Source of the DNA: Candidatus Sulfotelmatobacter sp.
GTDB taxonomy: Bacteria > Acidobacteriota > Terriglobia > Terriglobales > Acidobacteriaceae
DNA: 64,000 bases
Direction: 5' to 3'
Assembly: GCA_030041215.1 (NCBI GenBank)
Contig: JASHOH010000036.1
Coordinates: 1 to 64,000, forward strand
Position numbers and translations under genes: made by a program. The notes under the pieces were generated by a model. The model did not search any database. It saw nothing but the letters and a program-made list of their open reading frames with translations, and was not told the origin of the DNA. Below are positions 16,527-26,419 of this stretch, piece after piece (the first letter of the stretch is position 1; every line of letters begins with the position of its first letter).

Positions 16527-17129
16527 TCATTTTTTCTTCAGCCGTCGACCGACAATTTCGAAATTTCCGGCCAACACAATATTGATCGCTTCCGTGTACG
16601 CGAGGTGTTCTTGCTCGAGAATGCGCGCAGCCAGCGTGTGTTCATCATCGGTGTCGAGTACCGGCACCGCCTTCTGCATGATGATCGGCCCATGGTCGAG
16701 CTCTTCATCCACGAAATGCACGGTGCATCCCGAGATTTTCACTCCGTAAGCAAAAGCCTGCTCCTGCGCTTCGAGTCCGGGGAATGCCGGCAGCAAAGAT
16801 GGATGAATGTTCAAAATTCGCTGCGGAAATTGCTTCACGAACCAGGGCGAGAGCAGGCGCATATAGCCGGCGAGGCAGATGAGATCGACATCGGACTGCT
16901 TGAGAGCTGCGGCTACTTCGCGCTCATGCTCCGCGCGTGGTCTACCTTTCGAGGGAATCACCAGCGCATTCAACCCGCGCTCCCGGGCAATAGCGATTCC
17001 GCGAGCGTCGGGCACATTCGAAATCACCGCAGCGATGCGCGCATCCGGGATGCGGCCGGCATCAACGCTGTCGGCAATAGCGATAAAGTTTGAGCCGCGC
17101 CCGGAGAGGAGAATGCCGAGGGATTTCAT
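16527..17129 (-). CDS. purN: Phosphoribosylglycinamide formyltransferase (GART)
   Basis: Transfers a formyl group from 10-formyl-THF to GAR in purine synthesis. The phosphate-binding loop is 'GRGSNFIAI' near the N-terminus; catalytic residues lie in 'ILNIHPSLLPAFPG' (Asn, His) and 'GCTVHFVDEELDHGPIIMQ' (Asp). The length of 200 residues is usual. It follows purM on the same strand, but a 134-base inverted-repeat element separates the two genes, so they may still form one transcript. Confidence 0.96.
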   Translation of the reverse strand: MKSLGILLSGRGSNFIAIADSVDAGRIPDARIAAVISNVPDARGIAIARERGLNALVIPSKGRPRAEHEREVAAALKQSDVDLICLAGYMRLLSPWFVKQFPQRILNIHPSLLPAFPGLEAQEQAFAYGVKISGCTVHFVDEELDHGPIIMQKAVPVLDTDDEHTLAARILEQEHLAYTEAINIVLAGNFEIVGRRLKKK

Positions 17130-17146
17130 GCGAACTGAAATGATAA

Positions 17147-17286
17147 TTCACCACAGAGACACAGAGTCACAGAGAAATCTTTCGTCGGTAACCGCTTTCG
17201 AGCGATGTGATGGTACCGAGAGAATGCTAGTGCAGTCGGCATTGCAAAACATGTTTTTCTGTGTGCCTCTGTGACTCTGTGGCGAA
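17147..17286. repeat. ~140-bp element with 'cacagagtcacagag' terminal inverted repeats between purM and purN
   Basis: The left end carries 'cacagagacacagagtcaca' (17152 on) and the right end 'ctctgtgactctgtgg' (17267-17282). The inner 13 bases match as inverted repeats. The interior shows no gene. It splits the pur pair without touching either reading frame. Confidence 0.65.
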
Positions 17287-17294
17287 ACAGCTTT

Positions 17295-18350
17295 TCAGTT
17301 GTAGATCACTTTGCGCTCGCCCTTCACGATTCGCCCGATTGTATATGCCTTTTCCCCTGCACGTTCGAGGATGGTCTGAGCCTTTTTGAATTTCGCCGCG
17401 GGAACTACGAGCACCATCCCAATCCCCATGTTGAAGGTTCGCAGCATTTCGTCTTGCGGAACGTTGCCTAAATTCCGCAGATGCTCAAACATAGGAAGAA
17501 CAGGCCAGGAGCTAAGATCGATCGCTGCCGCCGTGCCTCTGGGCAGCACGCGTGGCAGATTTTCCGTGATGCCGCCGCCCGTAATATGCGCCATCGCAGA
17601 AATGCAATTGCCCGCGATAAGTTTTTTCAGCACCGGCCAGTAACTCTTGTGCGTGCGCATCAATTCATTGCCCACTTTGCCCTTTATCTCGTTAACATAA
17701 TCTTCGGGCGAGTAACCGGCCACTTCGAACAGCAGCTTGCGAGCCAATGAATATCCGTTCGTGTGCAGGCCATTCGATGGAAGACCCAGAACAATGTCGC
17801 CGATTTGCACGTCTTTGCCAGTGATGATCGCATCTCGCTCGACCACGCCGACGATGAATCCCGCCAAATCATATTCGCCGTCAGGATAGAAGCCGGGCAT
17901 TTCGGCCGTCTCTCCGCCAATCAGTGCGCAGCCGTTATGCTTGCATGCGGCGGCAATGCCCTCGACCACCTGCTCGGCAACCGACGGATCAAGCTTTCCC
18001 GTCGCCAGATAATCCATGAAGAACAGCGGCGCGGCGCCCTGCACAGCTATGTCGTTGACACAATGATTCACCAGGTCAGCGCCGACAGTCGAGTGCAGAT
18101 TCATCGCGAACGCAACCTTTAGCTTCGTGCCCACTCCATCAACGCTTGAAACCAGCACTGGGTCCCGATACTTCGTCTTGTCGACCTCGAACAGCCCGCC
18201 AAAGCCTCCAATCTCGCTGAGCACGCCGCGCGTGAAGGTTTTGTGCGCGAGATATTTAATGCGCTGCTTGGTGCGGTTGGCGCGTTCGATATCCACACCG
18301 GCGTCGGCGTACGTGATACGTGCGGCGTCGGATGTGGAGTTCTTGGGCAT
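17295..18350 (-). CDS. purM: Phosphoribosylformylglycinamidine cyclo-ligase (AIR synthetase)
   Basis: Closes the imidazole ring to give AIR in purine synthesis. Visible are 'YADAGVDIERANR' at the N-terminus, 'SVDGVGTKLKVAFAM' (nucleotide and metal site), 'HCVNDIAVQGAAPLFFMDYLA', 'GGETAEMPGFYPDGEYDLAGF' and 'GITENLPRVLP'. At 351 residues it is complete. Start ATG is at 18350. It lies upstream of purN on the same strand. Confidence 0.96.
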   Translation of the reverse strand: MPKNSTSDAARITYADAGVDIERANRTKQRIKYLAHKTFTRGVLSEIGGFGGLFEVDKTKYRDPVLVSSVDGVGTKLKVAFAMNLHSTVGADLVNHCVNDIAVQGAAPLFFMDYLATGKLDPSVAEQVVEGIAAACKHNGCALIGGETAEMPGFYPDGEYDLAGFIVGVVERDAIITGKDVQIGDIVLGLPSNGLHTNGYSLARKLLFEVAGYSPEDYVNEIKGKVGNELMRTHKSYWPVLKKLIAGNCISAMAHITGGGITENLPRVLPRGTAAAIDLSSWPVLPMFEHLRNLGNVPQDEMLRTFNMGIGMVLVVPAAKFKKAQTILERAGEKAYTIGRIVKGERKVIYN

Positions 18351-18440
18351 TTCGATTATCTCTTTGGTCGATCTTCGATGCGGAGAAATGCTGGATTCGT
18401 TCGAAAGCAGCCACCACTAAGGCGCTGATTGTAACACGAT

Positions 18441-18523
18441 GTAGGGACAGCCGCCCTCGCTGCCAAACAGAAGGGAACATGTAGGGACAGCCGCCCTCGG
18501 CTGTCCGGTCGAGCGAAGCTCGA
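18441..18523 (+). repeat. Two direct copies of the 28-bp palindromic family
   Basis: A truncated copy (18441-18463) and a full copy (18481-18508) both begin 'gtagggacagccgccctcg'. The full copy is followed by the hairpin 'tcgagcgaagctcga' (18509-18523). The same pairing of unit plus hairpin occurs at 32534 and, with 'cggagcgaagctccg', at 42266. Confidence 0.8.
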
Positions 18524-18605
18524 CGGCACGCCTGCTAAGTCGGTCTGATACGACACTACAAGCTGTTCCACGGGTGCGCGCACCCGTTCGTCACCGCCGT
18601 CTTAA

Positions 18606-18782
18606 CTAATGCGCGACGTAATTCGAGAAGAAGTAGGCGAGTAGTCCGAAAAGAACCAGACCGGAAATGCCATAGGCGGTCAGCACCCAGGCGCCGCGGC
18701 CTTCGCGCCGTCTGATAAGCGCCGATTGACTCAGCGATGTCTGGGTTGTGGTAGAGGAAACTTCAGGGGCCCGATCTTCCAT
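18606..18782 (-). CDS. Small single-pass membrane protein, unknown
   Basis: A 58-residue frame begins MEDRAPEVSSTTTQTSL, has a basic stretch (IRRREGRG) and ends in one hydrophobic segment, 'AYGISGLVLFGLLAYFF'. This gives a cytoplasmic N-terminus and a C-terminal anchor. GGAGG lies 10 bases before the ATG at 18782. The frame is open to 18836, but the upstream Met has no better signal. It stands alone between repeats and the metallopeptidase gene. I recognise no family. Confidence 0.45.
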   Translation of the reverse strand: MEDRAPEVSSTTTQTSLSQSALIRRREGRGAWVLTAYGISGLVLFGLLAYFFSNYVAH

Positions 18783-18986
18783 ACGTAGAAAACCTCCGAA
18801 CGGAAGGATCGTGGCGCAAGTTACGGTTTGCGTCACGCTTGCCGGGCAAGGCGCCCGGCAAGGCTATCTGAGGCGCATTTTACCCCAGTTTGTGCGCTGG
18901 GTCACAGGAAAATGTGAGGGAGGGCAGGGCGTCGGCCGTGCTAAGCTCTTCGACTGACACTCACCTGTACCCAAGGGGGACTGCAC

Positions 18987-21085
18987 ATGCGACCACTGCG
19001 ACTGGCGTTCCGTCTGCTTGTCTGCCTTCTCTCCTGCATCGGCTTCGCTCAAACTGCGCCATCATCCGAATCTTCCGATGCGGCAACCAAGTTGGATCAC
19101 TTTGATCCCAAGAATGTCGACCCATCGGTTGATCCCTGCACTGACTTTTATAAGTACGCTTGCAACCGTTGGATCGCCGCCAATCCCGTTCCGCCGGACG
19201 AATTCTACTGGGGATCATTTGGCAAGCTGGCCAAGTGGAATAACGAAGCTGTCCATCAAACCGTGATCGACCTCGCGGCCAAGCCAGCGTCAGAGCGTAC
19301 ACCAGTCGAGCAAAAGGTCGGGGATTACTGGTCGGCATGCACAGATCAGAGGGAGAGGAACGCTACAGCTCTCGACACTCTTCGCCCGCAGTTGCAGCGT
19401 ATCGATGACATGAATTCAAAAAAACAGATTGCGGCAGTCGTGTCTGACCTTCACCGCTCCATTCCCGGCGCGGCCAACGCAGCCTCCCCTGCCACTTTCT
19501 CCGCTCTGTTTGGTTTTGGCGCAGAGCCAGACTTTCACAATACTCAGAGTGTGATTCCGCAGTTTGACCAGGGTGGAATGTCGCTTCCCGGTCGTGAATT
19601 CTACTTGAACACCGACGCCAAGTCGGTTGAGATCCGCGATAAATTCGTCAGCCACATTGCGCGCATGTTCGTGCTTGCGGGTGTGCCCCAGTCGCGGGCC
19701 AGCAAAGACGCACCGGTTGTACTTCAGATGGAGACCGCCATCGCGAAGTTCTCAATGGATATCGTCGAACGGCGCGATCCGAAAAACCTGGACCACGAGA
19801 TGGACCTGGCAGCCGTAAAAAAACTTGCCCCCTCGTTTGACTGGGGCCACTATCTCGAGTCTATGCATGCCCCGGCATCGGCCACCTACATTGTGACCTC
19901 GCCAGACTTTTTCCGCGGAATGGAGCAACTCATCAAGCAGGAGCCTCTCGATCACTGGAAGCTTTACCTAAAGTGGCAACTCCTGAAAGGGCAAGCCGCG
20001 GCTGCCAGTGAAGATTTGATAAATGAAGATTTTGCTTTCAACGGTCAGGTTCTTCTCGGCGCCAAGCAAATCCAGCCTCTGTGGCGCCGTTGCATTCAGT
20101 CCGAAGACCGCGACATCGGCGAGGCCCTGGGGCAGACCTATGCTGCCCGCTATTTTTCTCCCGAAAGCAAGGAGCGCATGCTGGAGATGGTCAGGAACAT
20201 TAAAGTCGCGCTGGGCAAGGACATCGACTCCATGGCTTGGATGAGCGCGGAGACGAAGAAGCAGGCGTACATCAAACTGGCCGCTCAGCTCGACAAGATC
20301 GGCTATCCCGATCATTGGCGCGATTATTCAGCTCTCGAAATCAGACCCGACAACCACCTCGCCAATGTTGAACGCGCCGCCGCTTTCGAGATGGATCGCA
20401 ATATGAAAAAGATCGGCAAGCCTCTGGATCGCACGGAATGGGGAATGACGCCTCCCACGGTGAACGCCTATGAAGACCCGCAAACCAACACGATAAATTT
20501 CCCCGCCGGCATTCTGCAGTCGCTGCTCTTTGACCCCACCCAGGATGACGTTGCGAACTACGCGGCCGCGGGCCGGTCATCGGCCATGAAACCATTCACG
20601 GTTATGACGACCAGGGTCGCAAGTTCGATGAGAAGGGCAACTTGCGTGATTGGTGGACTGCCGGTGATGCCAAGGCCTACGACGACCGTGGCAATTGCAT
20701 CGCCGACGAGTACACGCAAGACATTCCTGAACTCGGTGTCAAGCAGAACGGCCGCTTGACCCAAGGCGAAAACACAGCCGATAACGGAGGCATCCACCTC
20801 GCGCTGGCTGCCTTGCAAAACGACCTTATAGCAAAAGGTCTAAGCCTCGACAGCAAAGATGACACCGGCACAACCGGCTGGCAGCGCTTCTTTCTCGCCT
20901 ACGCCAACATCTGGTGTAGCAATTGGACTCCCGAGTTGATGCGGACGGCGATCATCAGCGACCCACACCCACTTGACCGCTACCGTGTGAACAACGTGCT
21001 CGGAAACATGTCGGAGTTCGCGGACGCCTTCGGCTGCAAGAAAGGACAGGCGATGGTTCATGAGAATGCTTGCCGGGTCTGGTAG
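18987..21085 (+). pseudogene. M13 (neprilysin/PepO) family metallopeptidase, broken by a one-base frameshift
   Basis: The 5' part (18987-20575) encodes a signal peptide ('LRLAFRLLVCLLSCIGFAQT'), 'DPCTDFYKYACNRW' and the long M13 N-terminal domain up to 'DDVANYAAAG'. The frame then slips. Read one base over from 20576, the sequence continues with 'VIGHETIHGYDDQGRKFD', the zinc motif HExxH as HETIH. It goes on with 'RLTQGENTADNGGIHLA' (third zinc ligand E) and ends at 21085 with the family's usual 'ENACRVW'. A missing base in 'gggccggtc' near 20573 explains the slip. As given, the protein would lose its whole active site. It may be a real pseudogene or a sequence error, because the rest is well preserved. 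Confidence 0.88.
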
Positions 21086-21223
21086 CCTTCAGGAGACAGG
21101 GGGGAAATTTGACTCCCTATGATCCAAAGCACGACCCCGGGCTGTTCCAGCGAAACCAAGTTGGGGCCTGGCCGGGTGCCCCACCGTGTGAATGGCTCAA
21201 GCTTTACTATTATCATTATCCTT

Positions 21224-24200
21224 ATGCGTCGCTTTTCTGTTTCCCTGCTTATTTTGCTCGGTCTGGTCCTCGTCGCGATTGGGCAAGACTCAGCCAATCA
21301 CACTCCCGGCAATTCCTCCGTTCCCGCGCAAGCGAAGAACGCAGCGAAATCCGATCAGGCGAAGCCCGCTGATACTTCTGGCAAGCCAGACACTTCCGCT
21401 AAACCAGAAGAAACAAAGCACGACTACTCCCAGGAAGCCTTCGTCATCGAGCAGTACCGCTCCATCTATCACTTCGAAAACGATGGCACCGGCAAGCGCG
21501 AGACCATCGCCCGCATTAAAGTTCAGAGCGAAGCCGGCGTGCAGCAGTGGGGACAGATTCAGTTTGGCTACAACTCGGCCAACGAGCGCGTCGAAATCGC
21601 CTACGTTCGCGTCATCAAGCAGGATGGCAGCATCGTGAAGGCCGGCGACGATGCCGTGCAGGACCTCAGCGCGCCTGTCGAGCGCGAAGCCCCCGTCTAC
21701 ACGGACTATCGAACCAAGCACATTACTGTCCCCGGCCTGCGCCCCGGAGAAACGCTCGAATACGACATTGCAACCATCATCCACACGCCGCTCGCGCCGG
21801 GGCAGTTCTGGGCCGACTATGATTTCGACAAAACAAATATCGACCTCGATCAAGAAGTCGACGTCGACATTCCCGCCGGCCGCGAGATCAAGCTCAAGAA
21901 CAAAGCTGGCTTCGATCCAAAAATTACCGAAGCCAACGGCCGACGCCTCTACCACTGGACCAACTCACATCTCGAGCGCGAAGACGACAAGAAAGATGAC
22001 AAGAAGAAAAAAAAGAGGCCCGACGAACACCCCGACATTCAACTGACCACATTCGTCAGCTGGGAGCAGATCGGCCTGTGGTACGCGAGCCTCGAAAAAG
22101 ACCGCCGCGCACCCTCGCCCGAAGTTCGCGCCAAGGCGGAAGAGCTCACAAAAGGACTGAACAGTGACCTCGACAAAGTCCAAGCCCTCTACGATTACGT
22201 GGCCAAAAATTTCCGCTACGTGAGCCTGTCGCTTGGAGTCGGCCGCTATCAGCCGCACGCCGCCTCAGATGTTCTCCATAACCAGTACGGCGACTGCAAA
22301 GACAAGCACACCCTGCTTGCCTCGCTGCTCGAAGCCGAAGGCATGCACGCGTCTTCCGTACTGATTAACTCCAGCCACAAGCTCGATCCCGACCTTCCCT
22401 CGCCCTCGCAGTTCGATCACGTCATCACCATGCTGCCCATGGGGACGGAAGAAGTCTGGATGGACACGACCAGCGAAGTCGCTCCTTTTCGCCTGCTGGC
22501 TTACACGCTTCGCCACAAGCAGGCGCTGGTGATTCCTGCAAATGGCACGCCGCATCTCGAGGAAACTCCCGCCGACACGCCCGTCCCTGACACGGAAATT
22601 TCCGAAGTCGATGGAAAAATAAACGACCTCGGCAAGCTTGAAGCGCACGTGCGTTACACATTTACCGGCGATGAAGAATTGATGCTGCGCGCCATCTTCC
22701 GCCGCGTTCCGGAATCGCAATGGCAGCGCGTAGTCGAAAGCGTGAATGCCGCCGTCGGAGGCGAGATCACGAAACTGAAAATCAGCGATCCCGCCGCCAC
22801 GCGCGAGCCGTTCACTATGTCTTACGATGTGGCCAAACCGAATTTCCTCGACTGGTCGAAAAAGAAGTCGAATCTTACGCTGCCGCTTTGCCAGTTCAAT
22901 TTGCCGGAGTTCGCCGCCGATGATGACGATAGCGATCTCGAGCCTCGCAAGCTCGGTCCCAAGGCCGAATACGTTTACAAGATCAAGCTGGAACTGCCCG
23001 CCAAATACACTGCACACGCACCCTTGCCGCTGACGGTAAAGCGCGATTACGCGGAGTACGTCGCTACCTACAAACTGGACGGTCCAATCTTCACTGCCGG
23101 ACGGACGCTCATCATGCGCCAGGACGAATTGCCCGTGCTGCGCATCAGCGACTATGAAGCCTTCCGCCGCGCGGTCGGCTCCGATCTCGGGCAGTTTCTG
23201 GCTGTTGAAAACACCGCGGCGAGCATGCTCACTCCACCCGCCGACATGAAGGCAGATGATCTTGTCGAAAGCGGGCGGGCTGCGATCGGCGCAAACAATC
23301 TTCCGCTGGCGATCACGCTGCTCAAGCGCGCCACAGAAGTTGACCCCAAGAATAAATACGCCTGGAACTTGCTGGGTGGGGCGTACCTGCAAATGCGTGA
23401 CAACGACGAGGCCATCGCAGCTTTTCAGAAGCAGATCGAAATCAATCCCTACGACGATTATGCTTATAACGCGCTCGGCCGAGCCTATTGGCAAGAACGC
23501 AAATATGAAGAAGCCGCTACCGCGTTCAACAAGCAGATTGAACTGAATCCGCTCGACAAGTTCGCCCACGCGGGTTTGGGCTCGATGTATTCCGAATGGC
23601 ACAAGTATGACCTGGCCGCGCCCGAACTTGAAAAAGCCGCATCGCTTATGCCGGATAATGCCGAGCTACAGGTAACTCTCGGCGATGCGTATCTGAATCT
23701 TGGGCAAGACGAAAAAGCCCTTTCCACGTTCGACCACGCCATTGAAATTTCGGCCACGCCGCTGGTGTGGAACAACATCGCCTACCAGCTTTCGCTAAAG
23801 AAGTCGCATCTCGACCGCGCTCAGCAGTATGCCGAGTCAGCAGTTTCGGCGACCACAGCGACGTTGCGCAATCTGTCGCTTGACCGCCTCACGCAGCAGG
23901 ACCTGGGTTTAGTGCCTTCGCTGATTGCCTACTGGGATACGCTCGGTTGGGTTTATTTCGGCGAAGGCAATATGGATCAGGCGGAAAAATATGTCGCCGC
24001 CGCTTGGGCACTCGGCCAGCATGGCGAAGTCGGCGATCATCTGGGACAGATCTACGAGAAGGAGGGAAAAAAAGATCGTGCGCTGAAGATGTATGAGCTT
24101 TCGTTGGCGGGTCTGCGGCCAGTTCCGGAGACAAAAGATCGAATCGAATCACTGGTCAAAGGCGACGCGAAACTTGGCAGCTCGAAAAACAATGAAACAG

Positions 24201-24505
24201 CCGACCTGCAATCCATGCGCACCGTCGATCTGGGCAAAGCCAAACTCACAGGCACCGCCGACTTTTTTGTGTTGCTCGGCGGCAAAGCAGGATCGCCGGC
24301 CGTGGCCGAATCCGTGCGCTTTGTTAGCGGAGAGGAAAAGCTGAAATCCTATACCGATGCGCTGCGCACGGCTGACTATCATCTTTCGTTCCCGGATGAT
24401 ACTCCGGTGAAGATTCTGCGGCGCGGCATTCTCTCCTGCTCAACCGCGACGGGCAACTGCATGTTTGTGCTGACGCTGCCGGATGATGTAAGGACGGTAG
24501 ACTAA
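21224..24505 (+). CDS. DUF3857 / transglutaminase-like protein with C-terminal TPR repeats
   Basis: An exported protein of about 1,093 residues. The start is set at ATG 21224, which begins a signal peptide (MRRFSVSLLILLGLVLV); the frame opens earlier at 21119 but without a leader. Then come a DUF3857 region ('YRSIYHFENDGTGKRETIARIKV', 'PVYTDYRTKHITVPGLRPGETLEY') and a transglutaminase-like core. The core has the Cys in 'YGDCKDKHTLLASLL', the His in 'FDHVITMLP' and the Asp in 'VWMDTTSE'. Four or five TPR units follow ('NKYAWNLLGGAYLQMRDNDE', 'DDYAYNALGRAYWQERKYEE'). It probably acts in the periplasm; the substrate is unknown. A lysine-rich patch (about residues 260-275) follows the first domain. 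Confidence 0.88.
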   Translation: MRRFSVSLLILLGLVLVAIGQDSANHTPGNSSVPAQAKNAAKSDQAKPADTSGKPDTSAKPEETKHDYSQEAFVIEQYRSIYHFENDGTGKRETIARIKVQSEAGVQQWGQIQFGYNSANERVEIAYVRVIKQDGSIVKAGDDAVQDLSAPVEREAPVYTDYRTKHITVPGLRPGETLEYDIATIIHTPLAPGQFWADYDFDKTNIDLDQEVDVDIPAGREIKLKNKAGFDPKITEANGRRLYHWTNSHLEREDDKKDDKKKKKRPDEHPDIQLTTFVSWEQIGLWYASLEKDRRAPSPEVRAKAEELTKGLNSDLDKVQALYDYVAKNFRYVSLSLGVGRYQPHAASDVLHNQYGDCKDKHTLLASLLEAEGMHASSVLINSSHKLDPDLPSPSQFDHVITMLPMGTEEVWMDTTSEVAPFRLLAYTLRHKQALVIPANGTPHLEETPADTPVPDTEISEVDGKINDLGKLEAHVRYTFTGDEELMLRAIFRRVPESQWQRVVESVNAAVGGEITKLKISDPAATREPFTMSYDVAKPNFLDWSKKKSNLTLPLCQFNLPEFAADDDDSDLEPRKLGPKAEYVYKIKLELPAKYTAHAPLPLTVKRDYAEYVATYKLDGPIFTAGRTLIMRQDELPVLRISDYEAFRRAVGSDLGQFLAVENTAASMLTPPADMKADDLVESGRAAIGANNLPLAITLLKRATEVDPKNKYAWNLLGGAYLQMRDNDEAIAAFQKQIEINPYDDYAYNALGRAYWQERKYEEAATAFNKQIELNPLDKFAHAGLGSMYSEWHKYDLAAPELEKAASLMPDNAELQVTLGDAYLNLGQDEKALSTFDHAIEISATPLVWNNIAYQLSLKKSHLDRAQQYAESAVSATTATLRNLSLDRLTQQDLGLVPSLIAYWDTLGWVYFGEGNMDQAEKYVAAAWALGQHGEVGDHLGQIYEKEGKKDRALKMYELSLAGLRPVPETKDRIESLVKGDAKLGSSKNNETADLQSMRTVDLGKAKLTGTADFFVLLGGKAGSPAVAESVRFVSGEEKLKSYTDALRTADYHLSFPDDTPVKILRRGILSCSTATGNCMFVLTLPDDVRTVD

Positions 24506-24700
24506 CAGTCGCCGGCCTCATCTCGACTGTGACACGGCACTGACAAGGTGTACTACTTAGCATCCGTGGACGCATGAGATCTAACTGCCTCAGGCACCGA
24601 GGCAGCGCTCCCCAGCCTTTCTTTGCGTGCTCCGCGGCCTTTCTTCGCGAACTTTGCGGTCTAAGATTTTCAGTCAGTCTTGCCGACACCCACCAACGGA

Positions 24701-26059
24701 TCAGTGACTGGCCTGCTCGTATGCCCACGCCAGTGTTAACACCAACCCCTCCCGCCACGGCGGCCCGGCAATCTGCAATCCAATCGGCAGCCCGCGCTCG
24801 GTAAGCCCACATGGCACTGAAACCGCCGGCAATCCCCAAACATTAAATGGCCGCGTATTCCGCAGCAGCTTCAACTCCGCAGGGCGCAGCGCCGCCGGAT
24901 CTTTCTTCAATGTGGCAATCGACGGAGCCGGAATCGGAGTCGTCGGCGTCACCAGCAAATCAACTTTCGCAAAAATCTCAGCCGCATGGCGGCGAGCCTC
25001 ATCCAGTTCGCGCCGCCGCTGAATGTATTCCGCCGCTGAAAACCTCTCTCCCGAACGAATACGCCGCAGCGTTTCCGGCTGATATAACTCAGGCGTCTTC
25101 GCAACATTTTCCGCGTGATACGCATACGCCTCCGCGCCCTGCACCGTGCGATCCTCAGAGACTTCCAGCCGCACCTCGCGGACGTCGGCCGCGAGCCCCT
25201 TGATCACGCCCAGAGCGCGCTCTACCGCTGCCTCAACTTCCTTATCCAAATCGTCATAAAAATATGACCGCGGCACGCCCACTCGCAGGTCCCTTGCTCC
25301 TTTTCGCAGTCCCGAAACATAGTCGGAGACAGGCACATTCGCGCTCTCCACATCGAGCGGATCGTAACCAGCAATGGCCTGGAGCACGATCGCCGCGTCT
25401 GCGACGCAATCGGTCAGCGGCCCCACATGATCAAGCGACCACGAAAGCGGAATCACGCCTCGCGTCGAAACGCGCCCATAGGTCGGCTTCAGCCCAACAC
25501 AGCCGCACAAAGCCGCCGGCTCGCGAATCGAGCCAGCCGTATCGGTTCCGATGGCGACGTTGCAAAGACCGGCAGCCACCGCGGCAGCCGACCCTCCTGA
25601 CGATCCCCCCGCAATGTGCGTCGTGTTCCTGGGGTTTCGCACGTCGCCGAAAAAACTCACCAGCGAACTGCCGCCATAAGCAAACTCGTGCAGATTGGTC
25701 TTGCCAACAATCATGGCGCCTGCCCGCCGCAGGCGGCGAACAACTTCGGCATCTTCGGTGGGAATTCGGTTTTCGAAAAGCTGGCTGGCTGCCGTCGTGC
25801 GCACGCCCGCGGTATCGATCAGATCTTTAATCGCAACTGGAATACCATGCAGCGGTCCGCGCCAGTTGCCGCGCGCAATCTCCGCCTCGGCAGCGCTTGC
25901 TTCCTGAATCGCAGATTCGCCGGTAACAGTAATGAACGCATTCAACTCCCGATTCACCTTCTCAATCCGCTCCAAGCAACTTCTCGTCAGCTCGACGGGA
26001 GAGATTTCCCTCCGCCGCAGGCGGGGCGCAAGCTCAAAAATCGTCCCCTCGCTCTTCAT
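24701..26059 (-). CDS. Amidase signature enzyme (GatA-like)
   Basis: The Ser-cisSer-Lys triad is intact: K78 in 'VAIKDLID', S153/S154 in 'IAGGSSGGSAAAV' and nucleophile S177 in 'GTDTAGSIREPAA'. The GSIREPA context is as in GatA of the Glu-tRNA(Gln)/Asp-tRNA(Asn) amidotransferase, but no gatB or gatC is next to it, so it may instead be a stand-alone amidase. The 452 residues fit either. It is convergent with the preceding gene across a 195-base gap that holds only 'ctttgcgtgctccgcgg'-type repeat sequence and no clear terminator. Confidence 0.85.
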   Translation of the reverse strand: MKSEGTIFELAPRLRRREISPVELTRSCLERIEKVNRELNAFITVTGESAIQEASAAEAEIARGNWRGPLHGIPVAIKDLIDTAGVRTTAASQLFENRIPTEDAEVVRRLRRAGAMIVGKTNLHEFAYGGSSLVSFFGDVRNPRNTTHIAGGSSGGSAAAVAAGLCNVAIGTDTAGSIREPAALCGCVGLKPTYGRVSTRGVIPLSWSLDHVGPLTDCVADAAIVLQAIAGYDPLDVESANVPVSDYVSGLRKGARDLRVGVPRSYFYDDLDKEVEAAVERALGVIKGLAADVREVRLEVSEDRTVQGAEAYAYHAENVAKTPELYQPETLRRIRSGERFSAAEYIQRRRELDEARRHAAEIFAKVDLLVTPTTPIPAPSIATLKKDPAALRPAELKLLRNTRPFNVWGLPAVSVPCGLTERGLPIGLQIAGPPWREGLVLTLAWAYEQASH

Positions 26060-26115
26060 TGCACCAGCATCATATTTTATAGGTGCATTCGCTCTGGGGC
26101 GTTGCCGTACGTGAT

Positions 26116-26128
26116 TACGACTTTCGTA
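26116..26128. promoter_or_regulatory. Candidate operator palindrome TACGA-CTT-TCGTA
   Basis: A perfect 5-bp inverted repeat around three bases lies in the 360-base divergent gap between the amidase gene and actA, about 57 bases before the amidase start. The TAC...GTA form resembles BlaI/CopY-type operators, but one site alone is weak evidence. The rest of the gap (26130-26270) shows nothing else I can name. Confidence 0.25.
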
Positions 26129-26270
26129 CTAGGAGAGCTACAAACGACCTCGAAAACGCAGGAACAGCTCAGCAGGCCTGACCCTACGTGCTGAAAAACA
26201 GTCCGGCAACTGGAAAGCCCAAATCGAATCTGACCACCTTGAGTATTTTCTAAATTTCCTGTGTCAAAGC

Positions 26271-26299
26271 GCGACAAGTTCGCCTGAAATATTTATAAT
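26271..26299 (+). promoter_or_regulatory. Candidate promoter of the respiratory cluster, GCGACA-17-TATAAT
   Basis: A perfect -10 TATAAT (26294-26299) is 17 bases after GCGACA (four of six consensus bases, 26271-26276). Start of transcription would be near 26306, leaving a leader of about 114 bases before actA. It is the best promoter in the gap and the only one I can find for actABCDEF. Confidence 0.5.
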
Positions 26300-26419
26300 C
26301 GTCCGTTTCACATCTGACGCGAGAAAATCAGTGGGTGTTTCCTTGGCGTCGTAAACCATCACGCTTCCACAAAAATGGAATCTGCTGAATCTGATTTGCA
26401 CTGAAGCTCGTACGTAAGC

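Noticed and set aside
22265-23602. Long minus-strand open frame (445 codons)
   Set aside because: It lies fully opposite the transglutaminase/TPR gene, which has clear domains; the minus-strand product resembles no family. It is a codon-bias shadow.
24701-26059. Firm assignment of the amidase as gatA
   Set aside because: The triad and GSIREPA context fit, but gatB and gatC are not adjacent, so the symbol was withheld.
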